NCBI GenBank assembly: GCA_007859835.1
Contig: SJPJ01000001.1
Span: 7,147,400-7,211,399, forward strand
Direction: 5' to 3'
Length of the DNA: 64,000 nucleotides
From: Novipirellula herctigrandis
Lineage (GTDB): Bacteria > Planctomycetota > Planctomycetia > Pirellulales > Pirellulaceae
The translations under genes and the position numbers were made by a program. Positions 8,321 through 16,650 of this stretch are shown piece after piece (position 1 is the stretch's first letter; each line of letters starts with the position of its first letter). The notes below the pieces were generated by a model. That model was not told the DNA's origin. It was given only the letters and a program-made list of their open reading frames with translations, and made no database searches.

Positions 8321-9669
8321 GCGTGCAATTCCGTAAACGCGCGGCGATAATCGCTGTCCAACGCGGGGAATATCTTCGAGAAGCTGGCGGTGGAAGCGGC
8401 GCCATGTTGAAATCGTCGCTTCGGATAAACCGGCATATCAAAACCGGTGACTGCTTTCACGCCGCGCCGGACGACCTCGCCTTTGAGTGCGTATAGCTTT
8501 CGATGGTCCCATTGAGTGAGTTCAATAAAGGGTATGCCTTCGGCGATCTCGATCACATTCGGAAGTGCATAGGGACTCAAGCCACTGAATCCAAACAGCC
8601 GTCCTGGTGCCCACGTGCGAGCGTGCCCGCGACTTTGGCCGCCCGAATAGGTCTTCGAATGCTTCAACGCATCAATCCCCCAGCCTTCCTGATACAACAT
8701 TCGATTTTCTAAAACGTCTTGGATGGTTAGTCCTCGGTTGTCCTCGATTGGATAGTCTTTCAAGTTCTCATCACCGCCGTCACCGTCAATCAGCCAACGC
8801 CAATCGGGATAACGATTTCGAATTGCTTCGCAGACTGCATAGCCAACGGTTGCGGATTGAATATCGAGCGGTTTGTAATCCTCGACCGCAGCGATCGCTT
8901 TGCGATAGTCAATTGCATCGAGAGGAACCGAAACGATTTCCAAGACCGAGTCTAAGTTCAGTTGTTCAAGAAAATCTTTTGATTGTGCTGCATCGGATCC
9001 TTCGCCGTCAATCGACAGCGTGAATGCATGCAGTCGCTCCAAGGAATCGCCTCGCTTGTGAAGCAGATGATTCAGGAGTAAGAACACTGATCCGCTATCG
9101 ATACCACCTGAGAACATTACCCCGATCGGTTCTTTCGGTTCGACAATATCGAGCCATCGATCGAGCTCGCTGGTCAATTGGCGGATATAGGTTTCACCGA
9201 TCGTATCCAAATCGGCGGGCAAGCAATGCCGCTTTGGAGTTAGGAACCGCTCGTAACGGATGCTCGTTTCGGTTGGATCATTCAAATTTACTTCTAACAA
9301 ATAGTGTGCGGGCACCATTCGTGTGTCGACCGGGTCAAAGGATCCGGCGGCATCGTGTTGAGTGAGGTAGTCGCGTATCTCGTCAATCCGTTCTGCCACC
9401 ACCAATTGAGTGACCTGGTTGGGGTCATCACCGATTTTTGCAAAGTAATATCGCATCGGCCGGGCGATCGTTCGGGCCATTCGAACGAGTGGGCCGGTTT
9501 GATGGACCACCGCGTATTGGCCGTCGATTTGCCTGATTTGGTCAACTTCGCCGCTGCCGACTGCCAGCGCCGCTTGGTTGGCCGTTAGATCGAAAAACAA
9601 ATTGACACTCGGGTCAATCAAATTGACGAGCGAGCAGAGCGGCTTCGGTTCATGGTTCGATGGAGACAT
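8317..9669 (-). CDS. Asparagine-synthetase-like amide ligase lacking the glutaminase Cys
   Basis: 450 residues from the ATG at 9669. The C-terminal half has the asparagine synthetase ATP-pyrophosphatase fold with the PP-loop FSGGIDSGS (near residues 184-191) and the substrate-side motif IDGDGGDENL. The N-terminal half resembles the beta-sandwich of AsnB (QIDGQYAVVHQ; aRPMRYYF) but does not start with Met-Cys and so lacks the Ntn nucleophile. It should therefore not hydrolyse glutamine and would use ammonia or an amine, as in beta-lactam synthetases and lasso-peptide cyclases. An in-frame ATG at 9753 exists, but the added 28 residues look non-coding. It overlaps the cyclotransferase-like gene downstream. 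The complete AsnB at 25012 makes a housekeeping role unlikely. Confidence 0.85.
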   Translation of the reverse strand: MSPSNHEPKPLCSLVNLIDPSVNLFFDLTANQAALAVGSGEVDQIRQIDGQYAVVHQTGPLVRMARTIARPMRYYFAKIGDDPNQVTQLVVAERIDEIRDYLTQHDAAGSFDPVDTRMVPAHYLLEVNLNDPTETSIRYERFLTPKRHCLPADLDTIGETYIRQLTSELDRWLDIVEPKEPIGVMFSGGIDSGSVFLLLNHLLHKRGDSLERLHAFTLSIDGEGSDAAQSKDFLEQLNLDSVLEIVSVPLDAIDYRKAIAAVEDYKPLDIQSATVGYAVCEAIRNRYPDWRWLIDGDGGDENLKDYPIEDNRGLTIQDVLENRMLYQEGWGIDALKHSKTYSGGQSRGHARTWAPGRLFGFSGLSPYALPNVIEIAEGIPFIELTQWDHRKLYALKGEVVRRGVKAVTGFDMPVYPKRRFQHGAASTASFSKIFPALDSDYRRAFTELHA

Positions 9670-9854
9670 AGCAAACGAGTATCGAAACTCGGCAGAAAAC
9701 AGGAAGAGGGGATTGAGACTTAGCCGCCTGAGTGAATTGTTGCGAAACCACACGGTAAACTCAAGCGTCAGCCGTTTTGACTGGTTGTGTCGGCAATTTT
9801 CGGCCCTCTAGGGCCGTAGCAGTGGTGTTTGGTGCCTTGTTCCCAGCGGCTCGT

Positions 9855-9883
9855 TTGGACGTAGACTAAGATCCTCGTATTTT
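9855..9883 (+). promoter_or_regulatory. Possible promoter of the oxidase subunit III-like gene
   Basis: TTGGAC (9855-9860), a 17-bp spacer and TATTTT (9878-9883), about 38 bp before the chosen ATG at 9922. A moderate match to the sigma-70 consensus. If it is real, the in-frame TTG at 9883 would lie upstream of the transcript start, which supports the ATG at 9922. Confidence 0.35.
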
Positions 9884-9921
9884 TGCTCGTTCTTCTCATT
9901 TGTCAAAGTGGTCCAATTTTG

Positions 9922-10512
9922 ATGCCCGTTTCTGCATCTTCGCTTCCGATCGATCGACGTTACCAACAGGGGGGCGTCTTGTTGCTCGCATCGCTAATGA
10001 TGTTTTTTCTTAGCAGCATATTGCTCTATGCCCTCTACGCTTATTGGCGACGCGATGATCCGATGTCGATGGTTCCACTTCCTAGTGCATTTCTGGTTAG
10101 CACGTTAATTCTGATGCTGATCAGCGGCCTGCTCCATTTGTCCACGCTGGCGATGCGGCGCGAGAAGCGATTTCAGACCGTCACATTGCTGTTCGCCAGC
10201 ATTGTCCTAGCGATTGTGTTTACCGCCGTCCAATTGGTAACCATGAATGCCATGCTTGAGGGGCCCGCACTGGTTGAAGGAAATGGAAAGGGGTTGGTCG
10301 GCATGGTTGCGGTGCTGGTGATATTGCATGCCCTGCACGTGGCCGGCGGTGTCGCTGCACTGGGAATCGTTTTGGTCCGAACGATCCAACACAAGTACGA
10401 TCACGAGAGCTATTGGCCGATCCGTTTCGCGGCACAATATTGGCATTTTCTTGACATCGTTTGGCTCTGCATGCTCGCTGCGTTTTGGTTCACTACCGGC
10501 GGATTCGCGTGA
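9922..10512 (+). CDS. Heme-copper oxidase subunit III family protein
   Basis: 196 residues, nearly all in transmembrane helices (about five to six hydrophobic segments). Subunit III signatures are visible: HALHVAGGVAALG and, near the C-terminus, AAQYWHFLDIVWL. In cytochrome oxidases this subunit stabilises the catalytic subunit and helps proton uptake. The ATG at 9922 is preferred to the TTG at 9883. No subunit I or II gene lies nearby, so it either works with an oxidase encoded elsewhere or is one of the stand-alone subunit III-like proteins. It converges with the response regulator at 10673. Confidence 0.85.
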   Translation: MPVSASSLPIDRRYQQGGVLLLASLMMFFLSSILLYALYAYWRRDDPMSMVPLPSAFLVSTLILMLISGLLHLSTLAMRREKRFQTVTLLFASIVLAIVFTAVQLVTMNAMLEGPALVEGNGKGLVGMVAVLVILHALHVAGGVAALGIVLVRTIQHKYDHESYWPIRFAAQYWHFLDIVWLCMLAAFWFTTGGFA

Positions 10513-10672
10513 GCTGAAATTCAAACGCAAAGAGTTTGGGACCAATCGTCAAACGTGCGCCGTATCGACGAAAAAAGCCAACCTTTTTCGAAGGCGGCTC
10601 TTCGTTGAAATTTTCTTTCTCGATTCACTCGTTGCGATCACTTTTAAACGGTCCAAACAAAACGGTCGCCGT

Positions 10673-11101
10673 TTACTGCTGATCTTCCATTTGTTGTATG
10701 TATTGACGCAGTCGCTCGAGTTCGTCTTCGGTGCCTTTTAGCTTTAGCATGTTTTCAACACGTTTTAGCAATTCGATCTTGTTGACGGGTTTGGTTAGAA
10801 AGTCGTCGGTCCCGGCGGCAACCGCACGTTCGATATCACCAAGCTCATTGAGCGCCGTGACCATCAAAACCATTACCCGTTTGGTCGCACCATCACCCTT
10901 GATCTTCTCACAGACCTCGAACCCACTGAGCTTGGGCATCATCACGTCTAAAAGTACCAAGTCAGGACCAAACGCTGCGACCTTGTCGAGCGTATCTTGG
11001 CCATCAATGGACGTTTCAATTTCGCAGTCCACGTTCGCTAGATAGGCCTCGAGTAGTTCTCGGTTGGCGACGTTGTCATCAGCAATCAGGATGCGGTGCA
11101 T
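10673..11101 (-). CDS. Single-domain response regulator (REC)
   Basis: 142 residues forming one CheY-like receiver domain with no output domain. The acidic pair Asp8/Asp9, phosphoacceptor Asp52 (LLDVMMP), Thr82 and Lys104 (LTKPV) are all present, so it should be phosphorylated normally. A short charged helical tail (about residues 120-142) follows and may mediate partner binding. It lies 55 bp downstream of glyA on the same strand and could be co-transcribed. No histidine kinase is in the window, so its partner is unknown. Confidence 0.93.
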   Translation of the reverse strand: MHRILIADDNVANRELLEAYLANVDCEIETSIDGQDTLDKVAAFGPDLVLLDVMMPKLSGFEVCEKIKGDGATKRVMVLMVTALNELGDIERAVAAGTDDFLTKPVNKIELLKRVENMLKLKGTEDELERLRQYIQQMEDQQ

Positions 11102-11156
11102 GATCGAAGTGTTTTCGGTGAGTTTTGAAAGGGTGAAATCGTATTGGATTCGCGTG

Positions 11157-12407
11157 TTAAGCGAGTTGTCGTTCGGCAGGAACCGGGAAACTTTTGCACA
11201 GTTCTCGGATTTCGTTGCGGATCGATTCGTGCAGCGAGGTATCGTCAGGATTGGAAAGCCCTTGATAAATCCATGCTCCGACGCGTTTCATTTCGTCGCT
11301 GCCCATGCCGCGCGTTGTCAGTGCGGGGGTTCCGATCCGAATCCCCGATGGGTCCATTGGTTTGCGGGTGTCAAATGGGATCATGTTCATATTGACCGTG
11401 ATACCACATTGATCCAAGACCGCTTCGGCTTTCTTGCCCCCAAGGTCCACTGCCGTGACATCGACCAACATCAAATGGTTGTCGGTCCCGCCGCTGACCA
11501 AAGGCAATCCCGCTTGCATCAAGGTGTCCGCTAGAACTTTGGCATTTTCGACGACGGCTTTTCCATAGGCCTTGAAGTCATCGGTCATCGCTTCTGCAAA
11601 ACAAACTGCCTTGCCCGCGATCACATGCATCAGCGGGCCACCTTGGGTTCCCGGGAATACGTTGCGATTGACCAACTTCAAATGTTCCTGTTTGCATAGG
11701 ATCAAACCACTTCGCGGGCCACGCAGCGTCTTATGTGTCGTGGTGGTCACGTAGTCCGCATAGGGAACGGGGCTGTTGTGTTGGCCCGATGCGACCAAGC
11801 CGGCATAGTGGGCCATATCGACCATCAACTTCGCGCCGACTTCTTCCGCGATTTCCGCAAACCGATCATGCGGAATTTCTCGCGGGTAGGCGCTGGCACC
11901 GGCGACAATCATTTTTGGTTTCTGCTCGCGAGCCAGCTTGGCGATTTGGTCAAAATCAAGCCGATGGTTCTTCGCGTCAACGCCGTAACTTTGGAAATTG
12001 TATAGCCGGCCGCTAATGTTTAGCTTCATGCCGTGGGTCAAGTGGCCGCCCTGAGCCAAGTCCAAACCGAGGACCGTATCGCCAACTTCCAAAGCGGCCA
12101 AATAGACCGCCGTGTTGGCTTGCGATCCACTGTGTGGTTGAACGTTGGCAGCCTCGGCACCGAACAACTGCTTCGCTCGCTCAATCGCCAAGGTTTCGAC
12201 CACGTCGACATGCTCACAACCGCCGTAATAACGTCGGCCTGGGTACCCTTCGGCATATTTGTTGGTCAGCACACTACCGGCAGCTTCCATCACTGCGGGA
12301 CTGGTGTAATTCTCACTAGCAATCATTTCCAACCCGTCCTGTTGACGAGTGGCTTCAGCTTCCATGGCTTTCCAGATTTCAGGATCCTGCGATTGCAGAA
12401 AGTTCAT
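11157..12407 (-). CDS. glyA: Serine hydroxymethyltransferase
   Basis: A PLP enzyme interconverting serine plus tetrahydrofolate with glycine plus methylene-tetrahydrofolate, the main source of one-carbon units. 416 residues, the normal bacterial length. Signatures: [15 protein letters not shown] and [17 protein letters not shown] near the N-terminus, [11 protein letters not shown] in the middle, and the PLP lysine Lys226 in [12 protein letters not shown]. The order on the minus strand is aminotransferase (12576-13841), glyA, response regulator, with gaps of about 170 and 55 bp. Confidence 0.97.
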   Translation of the reverse strand: MNFLQSQDPEIWKAMEAEATRQQDGLEMIASENYTSPAVMEAAGSVLTNKYAEGYPGRRYYGGCEHVDVVETLAIERAKQLFGAEAANVQPHSGSQANTAVYLAALEVGDTVLGLDLAQGGHLTHGMKLNISGRLYNFQSYGVDAKNHRLDFDQIAKLAREQKPKMIVAGASAYPREIPHDRFAEIAEEVGAKLMVDMAHYAGLVASGQHNSPVPYADYVTTTTHKTLRGPRSGLILCKQEHLKLVNRNVFPGTQGGPLMHVIAGKAVCFAEAMTDDFKAYGKAVVENAKVLADTLMQAGLPLVSGGTDNHLMLVDVTAVDLGGKKAEAVLDQCGITVNMNMIPFDTRKPMDPSGIRIGTPALTTRGMGSDEMKRVGAWIYQGLSNPDDTSLHESIRNEIRELCKSFPVPAERQLA

Positions 12408-12575
12408 AAGCTTTTCGTAGTTTCTGGGGTTTTGGTGGAGGTTTCGAAGGTGGATGGGAGCGAACGGGCGGCCTGCCCGAAGTCTTCAGCCGTGATTGTC
12501 CGCGCAGAAACGATGGTCGTCAATGTCCGACCAACGTGTAATTGGAACCGACATAAAATACTGGCAGACTATTAA

Positions 12576-13841
12576 TCACGACCGGAACGATTTCACCACC
12601 GCAACCAACCGATCTAAGTCTTCCTCGTTGTTGTACGCATGCACGCTCGCCCGTACTCCACTACCGCGGCAACTCAGCACCACGTTCTGTTCGAGACCTC
12701 GTTCGCGTATTTTGGCCGGTTCGGTTCCGTCGAGCCGGAAATTGACGATGCTGCTTTGGTTTTCCCGATCCGCCGCCAGGGACGTTTTCACGCCCATCGC
12801 ACGTAGTTTTTGATCAAGTTCGGTCGCCAACCCGACCACGCGCTGCTCGATCGCATCGGCACCATGGTGGTCAAGCACGGCGAGGAAAATATCGAGACTG
12901 GCCGACAATCCCGCCAATCCGACCATGTTGGCCGAACCCGATTCGTAACGAGCCGCTTCGTTCCTCAGATCCATTTTGGGTTCAGCGTAGTTATAAGAAT
13001 TTTTGACGCTGCCCCAGCCGATATTGCCGAGGCGGAGTTTTCCAAAATGTTCGCGTCGAATCATAGCTAGGCCCGCTCCTTCGGGGCCCAGCAGCCATTT
13101 GTGGCCGTCCGCAGCGAGAAAATCGACTGGTGTTTTCTTCAAATCAAGCGGATACATCCCGAGTCCTTGGATCGCATCCAAAAATACCAACACGCCCCGT
13201 TCGTGCGACTGACGCACCAATTCGGCGACATCCAGCCGGTATCCGCTGGCGTATCCGACCCAGCTAGCCGCAACGATCCGTGTCGAATCGTCCATCGCAT
13301 CGACCAAATCAGCGACATTCACTTCGTGCGTTTCGCCATGTTTAGATTGTCGCCTGGGCACGATCCTCAGTTCGACGCCTCGGGATTGTTGGTTCATCCA
13401 AGGGAACAGATTGCTTGGGAATTCGCCCTCGGGAATCACCACGTTATCGCCCGGTTTCCAGTCCCAACCTTCGGCAACAAAGTTGATTCCGGCAGTCGTA
13501 TTGGGGATCAATGCGATTTCCTTCGACTCGCATCCAAGTAATCTTGCGGCATTTCGACGCAGCTTTTCGTTCGAATCGGCCCAAGTTGGCCAAACGGTGT
13601 CGCCTTGTCGCGACGCTTGGTCGGCGAATTGGGTGATCGCGGTTGCTGCGGGGCCGCTGAGCGGGGCCACCGCGGCGTGGTCAAAATAGGCCCACGTTTT
13701 GGCGATTGGCATTTGGCTTCGCCACCACTTCCAAGGGGCTGTTTCGCACTTCCAGCGGCCCGTTTCGCATTGTGGAGCATCAGTTTGGGCCCGTTCAGCA
13801 TCCGATTGGAGACTAACTGACGAATATTTTGGATTTTCCAT
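12576..13841 (-). CDS. Class V aminotransferase / cysteine-desulfurase-like enzyme
   Basis: A fold-type I PLP enzyme. The conserved core starts at YFDHAAVAPLSGPA, has NTTAGINFVAEGWDW (cofactor phosphate region), FLDAIQGLG with the PLP-ring Asp, and the Schiff-base lysine in ADGHKWLLGPEG (Lys248 from the ATG at 13841). The family includes cysteine desulfurases, isopenicillin-N epimerase-like enzymes and others; the substrate cannot be assigned, and no Suf/Isc partner is present. The start is uncertain: the ATG at 13841 gives a low-complexity Trp/Lys-rich leader with a 21-bp imperfect duplication, and an ATG at 13712 begins right before the conserved core. Confidence 0.88.
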   Translation of the reverse strand: MENPKYSSVSLQSDAERAQTDAPQCETGRWKCETAPWKWWRSQMPIAKTWAYFDHAAVAPLSGPAATAITQFADQASRQGDTVWPTWADSNEKLRRNAARLLGCESKEIALIPNTTAGINFVAEGWDWKPGDNVVIPEGEFPSNLFPWMNQQSRGVELRIVPRRQSKHGETHEVNVADLVDAMDDSTRIVAASWVGYASGYRLDVAELVRQSHERGVLVFLDAIQGLGMYPLDLKKTPVDFLAADGHKWLLGPEGAGLAMIRREHFGKLRLGNIGWGSVKNSYNYAEPKMDLRNEAARYESGSANMVGLAGLSASLDIFLAVLDHHGADAIEQRVVGLATELDQKLRAMGVKTSLAADRENQSSIVNFRLDGTEPAKIRERGLEQNVVLSCRGSGVRASVHAYNNEEDLDRLVAVVKSFRS

Positions 13842-14083
13842 AACCTCGCTATGCTCTCTGCAAAACCTGTGAATAGACTGTTCAGAGCTTAGCAAATCGC
13901 TCCACCTACTGCTCCCTATTTTCGTTGTAACCAGTACAAACCCAGTCCAGATTCAAAAAACGTCAATTTAGGACCCCTGCGTGGGTCTGGGGAACAAGGC
14001 GAAGAGCAACTATACTCTGAGGCACCCCACGTTCGATTTACCACATTGATTCACAAACTTTCTTCCCAAACGCGAGGTTATTG

Positions 14084-14287
14084 ATGCCCAAGGCTCTCTG
14101 CTTGATCAGCCTTGTTGCGTCGATCCTGATCCTGGTGCTGTTTCTAGCCGATGCAGCAATGGGGATGCTTGGAATGACCGATATGGCACCTCTCCGATCG
14201 GCCAATATGCTGATGGACATTACCTTCGTGATTATCGGCGGGATCATGGTCTATCTCAGTTGGTCGACCTATCGCGAACAGCGATAA
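14084..14287 (+). CDS. Small two-helix membrane protein
   Basis: 67 residues with two hydrophobic segments (about 4-24 and 42-60) joined by a short Met-rich loop and ending in a basic tail (STYREQR). The ATG at 14084 has a GAGG sequence 8 bases upstream, and a TATACT element lies about 70 bp upstream, near 14012. An in-frame TTG at 14081 is disregarded. I do not recognise the family, and the neighbours give no clue. Confidence 0.6.
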   Translation: MPKALCLISLVASILILVLFLADAAMGMLGMTDMAPLRSANMLMDITFVIIGGIMVYLSWSTYREQR

Positions 14288-14397
14288 GTACACTTTTGCT
14301 TCTTTGGCGAGCCGATCTTTGGGTTGGTAGTTGCCCTTGCATTGGCAATCGGCCTTGCGATGGGTCCGAGCGGGCAAAATGTCACGAATTTCGCATG

Positions 14398-15540
14398 TCA
14401 CGAATTCCGCCCCGCACGGAACTGGTGAAAAACATGGTCGTCACTGAGTTTCGCGAACATCTTGGGTCCGAAAAACGGTGATACCGTCGCCATCAAATTT
14501 GGCTCGCCCGGATCGTACCTCAATTTTGCGTGTCCCGACGTGACTCCGACGGCCACGTAGCGATCCGTTTTCTTGTCTTTGGCTATCCAAGGACATCCAC
14601 TCGCTCCGCCCCCAAAATTGGTCGCGATCACAGGTGAATAGTCATCGTCGCCACCACTGCTTCGGCTGAATAGATACTCGCCGCGAGATCGCCAAAGCTG
14701 TTTGCCAAAATCAAAACCGCTGGTGGCCGGGTAGCCAACAATCGCTACCGCCGTGGTGTTGAAAAAATGGTTATCGGTCAAGGTTTCCAACGGGATCTCC
14801 GCATTTACGATATCACCGATGTTGCGATCGACATAGCAGAATGCGACATCGTTGTTCGTCGTTGGATTCTCGAAATAACCGCGAGGAATATGGCAACTCG
14901 TGATCCGGCACTTGGGACGCTCGGTTACCGAGTAGTAGTCATAGCCGGGATAGAATTCGAGTGAACGCGACCATGTGCGGTCCGTCGTGTCGAACAAATT
15001 ATGTGCACTGGTCACTAGCAAACTCGGACCCGCGATCCAAGCGGACCCCATCGCTGGGTCTCCCCAGGAACTTCGCTGGGTGTAGATGAACAATTTGCCT
15101 ATCGCCCGTAGTTGGCTATTGTCCGAATCGACAACCAATTGAGTGTCGAAGTAGGGAGTCAGCGGAATGCGTCCGAGAGTATCCACATCAGGAAAATTTT
15201 TGGATGGCAACACATTGACGATCGCGCCGTGACTCTGTTTGTAATTTACTGCGGGAGGAATATCACGATGATTCGGACTTGAGAACGAATTCGGACTTGA
15301 GAACGTAGGCCCATCGACGACATTCCCATGCACCTCCGATGGCTGCACGTAGCCGCCGTCCGCTGCGGGGTAAGTTGGTAGCGAAGCTGTTTCCGTAAGT
15401 GGGCTTTCACGGAACAGTCGGTAACCTTTGGGCGTCAAGAAAGGATGGTCGTTGTAGCCCGGATCCGGATTCCCTGAACCATACGAACCGGGATATTGAG
15501 TATAGCGGTCGCGTCGTGGGCGATTGTTGGGTCCAGGCAT
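14398..15540 (-). CDS. V8-like (glutamyl endopeptidase-type) serine protease
   Basis: A chymotrypsin-fold protease with a complete catalytic triad: His180 (VTSAHNLFD), Asp231 (NNDVAFCYV) and Ser314 (GGGASGCPW). The context matches extracellular V8/trypsin-like endopeptidases. The first 130 residues are Pro/Ser/Gly-rich and look disordered, and no hydrophobic signal peptide is visible (the protein begins MPGPNNRPRRDR). It is therefore cytoplasmic, exported by another route, or mis-started. The N-terminal region carries an in-frame 18-bp duplication giving FSSPNS-FSSPNH. Divergent from the glycerophosphodiesterase gene. Confidence 0.85.
   Translation of the reverse strand: MPGPNNRPRRDRYTQYPGSYGSGNPDPGYNDHPFLTPKGYRLFRESPLTETASLPTYPAADGGYVQPSEVHGNVVDGPTFSSPNSFSSPNHRDIPPAVNYKQSHGAIVNVLPSKNFPDVDTLGRIPLTPYFDTQLVVDSDNSQLRAIGKLFIYTQRSSWGDPAMGSAWIAGPSLLVTSAHNLFDTTDRTWSRSLEFYPGYDYYSVTERPKCRITSCHIPRGYFENPTTNNDVAFCYVDRNIGDIVNAEIPLETLTDNHFFNTTAVAIVGYPATSGFDFGKQLWRSRGEYLFSRSSGGDDDYSPVIATNFGGGASGCPWIAKDKKTDRYVAVGVTSGHAKLRYDPGEPNLMATVSPFFGPKMFAKLSDDHVFHQFRAGRNS
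15271..15306. repeat. 18-bp tandem duplication inside the V8-like protease gene
   Basis: attcggacttgagaacga (15271-15288) is repeated at 15289-15306 with one change at the last base. In frame, it lies in the disordered N-terminal region of the protease. Confidence 0.95.
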
Positions 15541-15675
15541 TCAGTGTTCCACCTAGTTTGTTAGAATGGGCTCCGTGCTGGTAGTGTACCTTCCAACACT
15601 GTTTTGCAAAGTGTTTCGGTCGTTCTAATTCTGGCACCTTGTTGTCCAACCAAATACCAAATCTCGGATTCAGCG

Positions 15676-16509
15676 ATGGGGATTTCAACCAATTCGACCT
15701 GTTTATTCCTCGTCGTAATCGGCGCGATGTCGCTAGCGGGTCTTCCCTCGAACACGGCTGCCCAGATGATTGTTGCCCACCGCGGTGCGTCGAATGATGC
15801 GCCCGAAAATACGTTGGCTGCCTTCGAACTCGCTTGGCAGCAAAACGCGGATGGGATCGAAGGCGACTTCTATTTAACGGCAGATAGTGAAATCGTCTGC
15901 ATTCACGATGATTCGACCAAGCGGACCGCAAAAGTCGAATTGAACGTCGAATCCTCGACGCTCGCTGAGCTTCGCAGCCTCGAAGTTGGCCGTTGGAAGT
16001 CCCCCAAATTTGATGGCGAAAAGATTCCGACTTTTGCTGAAGTATTGGCGACGGTGCCACAGGGCCGAACGTTTGTCATTGAACTGAAAAGTGATCACAA
16101 GATTGTCGAGCCGCTCGTCGCGGCGCTGGCGAGGCTCGACCATGCGAATATCAAATTGCTTGTCATTTCCTTTGACGAACAAACCGTTACCGATTGCAAA
16201 AAGCGATTGCCGAACGTCGAGGCGCATTGGTTGACGAGCTTTAAACGCAAAGCCCCCGGTTTGCCTTATCATCCTAGCGCCGATGAAATCGCGGCGGTGG
16301 TTCGACGCTGTGGTGCGGATGGTGTTGGGATGAAAAGCATGCCAAAGTTGATTGACCAAGCATTCGTCAGCCGGCTCCATGCCGGTGGTTGTCCTGCCTT
16401 TCATGTTTGGACGGTTGATTTGCCCACTGACGCGAAACATTTTCAAAGTCTCGGAGCCATGGGCATTACAACGAATGTACCAAAAGAGATTCGTGCTGCG
16501 ATCGATTGA
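15676..16509 (+). CDS. Exported glycerophosphodiester phosphodiesterase
   Basis: Cleaves glycerophosphodiesters to glycerol-3-phosphate and an alcohol. A signal peptide (residues 1 to about 29, ending SNTAAQ) is followed at once by the GDPD core: His35-Arg36 in VAHRGASNDAPENT with Glu44, IEGDFYLTADSEIVCIHDDS with the second catalytic His, FVIELKS, and a C-terminal HVWTVD. The ATG at 15676 is chosen over the in-frame ATG at 15604 because the signal peptide begins there. Of normal length for the family (277 residues). It probably works in the periplasm on phospholipid head groups. It converges with the mutarotase gene. Confidence 0.93.
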   Translation: MGISTNSTCLFLVVIGAMSLAGLPSNTAAQMIVAHRGASNDAPENTLAAFELAWQQNADGIEGDFYLTADSEIVCIHDDSTKRTAKVELNVESSTLAELRSLEVGRWKSPKFDGEKIPTFAEVLATVPQGRTFVIELKSDHKIVEPLVAALARLDHANIKLLVISFDEQTVTDCKKRLPNVEAHWLTSFKRKAPGLPYHPSADEIAAVVRRCGADGVGMKSMPKLIDQAFVSRLHAGGCPAFHVWTVDLPTDAKHFQSLGAMGITTNVPKEIRAAID

Positions 16510-16550
16510 AACCTTGGCCGAACCTTGCTACCTGTTAAAGCCAAGATGGT

Positions 16551-16619
16551 AAAAAAAACGTCGCCTTCTATCTCGCGAATGGGCGTTAACAAAACGCATC
16601 TTCGCGGACCGAAGGCGAC
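16551..16619 (-). terminator. Long bulged intrinsic terminator of the galactose module
   Basis: The outer 9-bp stem is GTCGCCTTC (16560-16568) with GAAGGCGAC (16611-16619). Inside it are CGCGAA (16574-16579) with TTCGCG (16601-16606) and GCGTT (16583-16587) with AACGC (16593-16597). On the minus strand the hairpin is followed by eight Ts (As at 16551-16558 on the plus strand). It lies just downstream of the mutarotase stop codon. Confidence 0.75.
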
Positions 16620-16650
16620 AATAAGATTGCTGCGACCGTTACTTGGGCCG

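Noticed and set aside
9801-9816. Palindrome CGGCCC-TCTA-GGGCCG between the ligase and the oxidase subunit genes
   Set aside because: Only a 6-bp stem with no T tract in a useful direction. Too weak to call a terminator or operator.
10660-10675. Short hairpin AAACGG-TCGC-CGTTTA at the end of the response regulator gene
   Set aside because: The stem is short, overlaps the stop codon, and only a broken T run follows on the minus strand.
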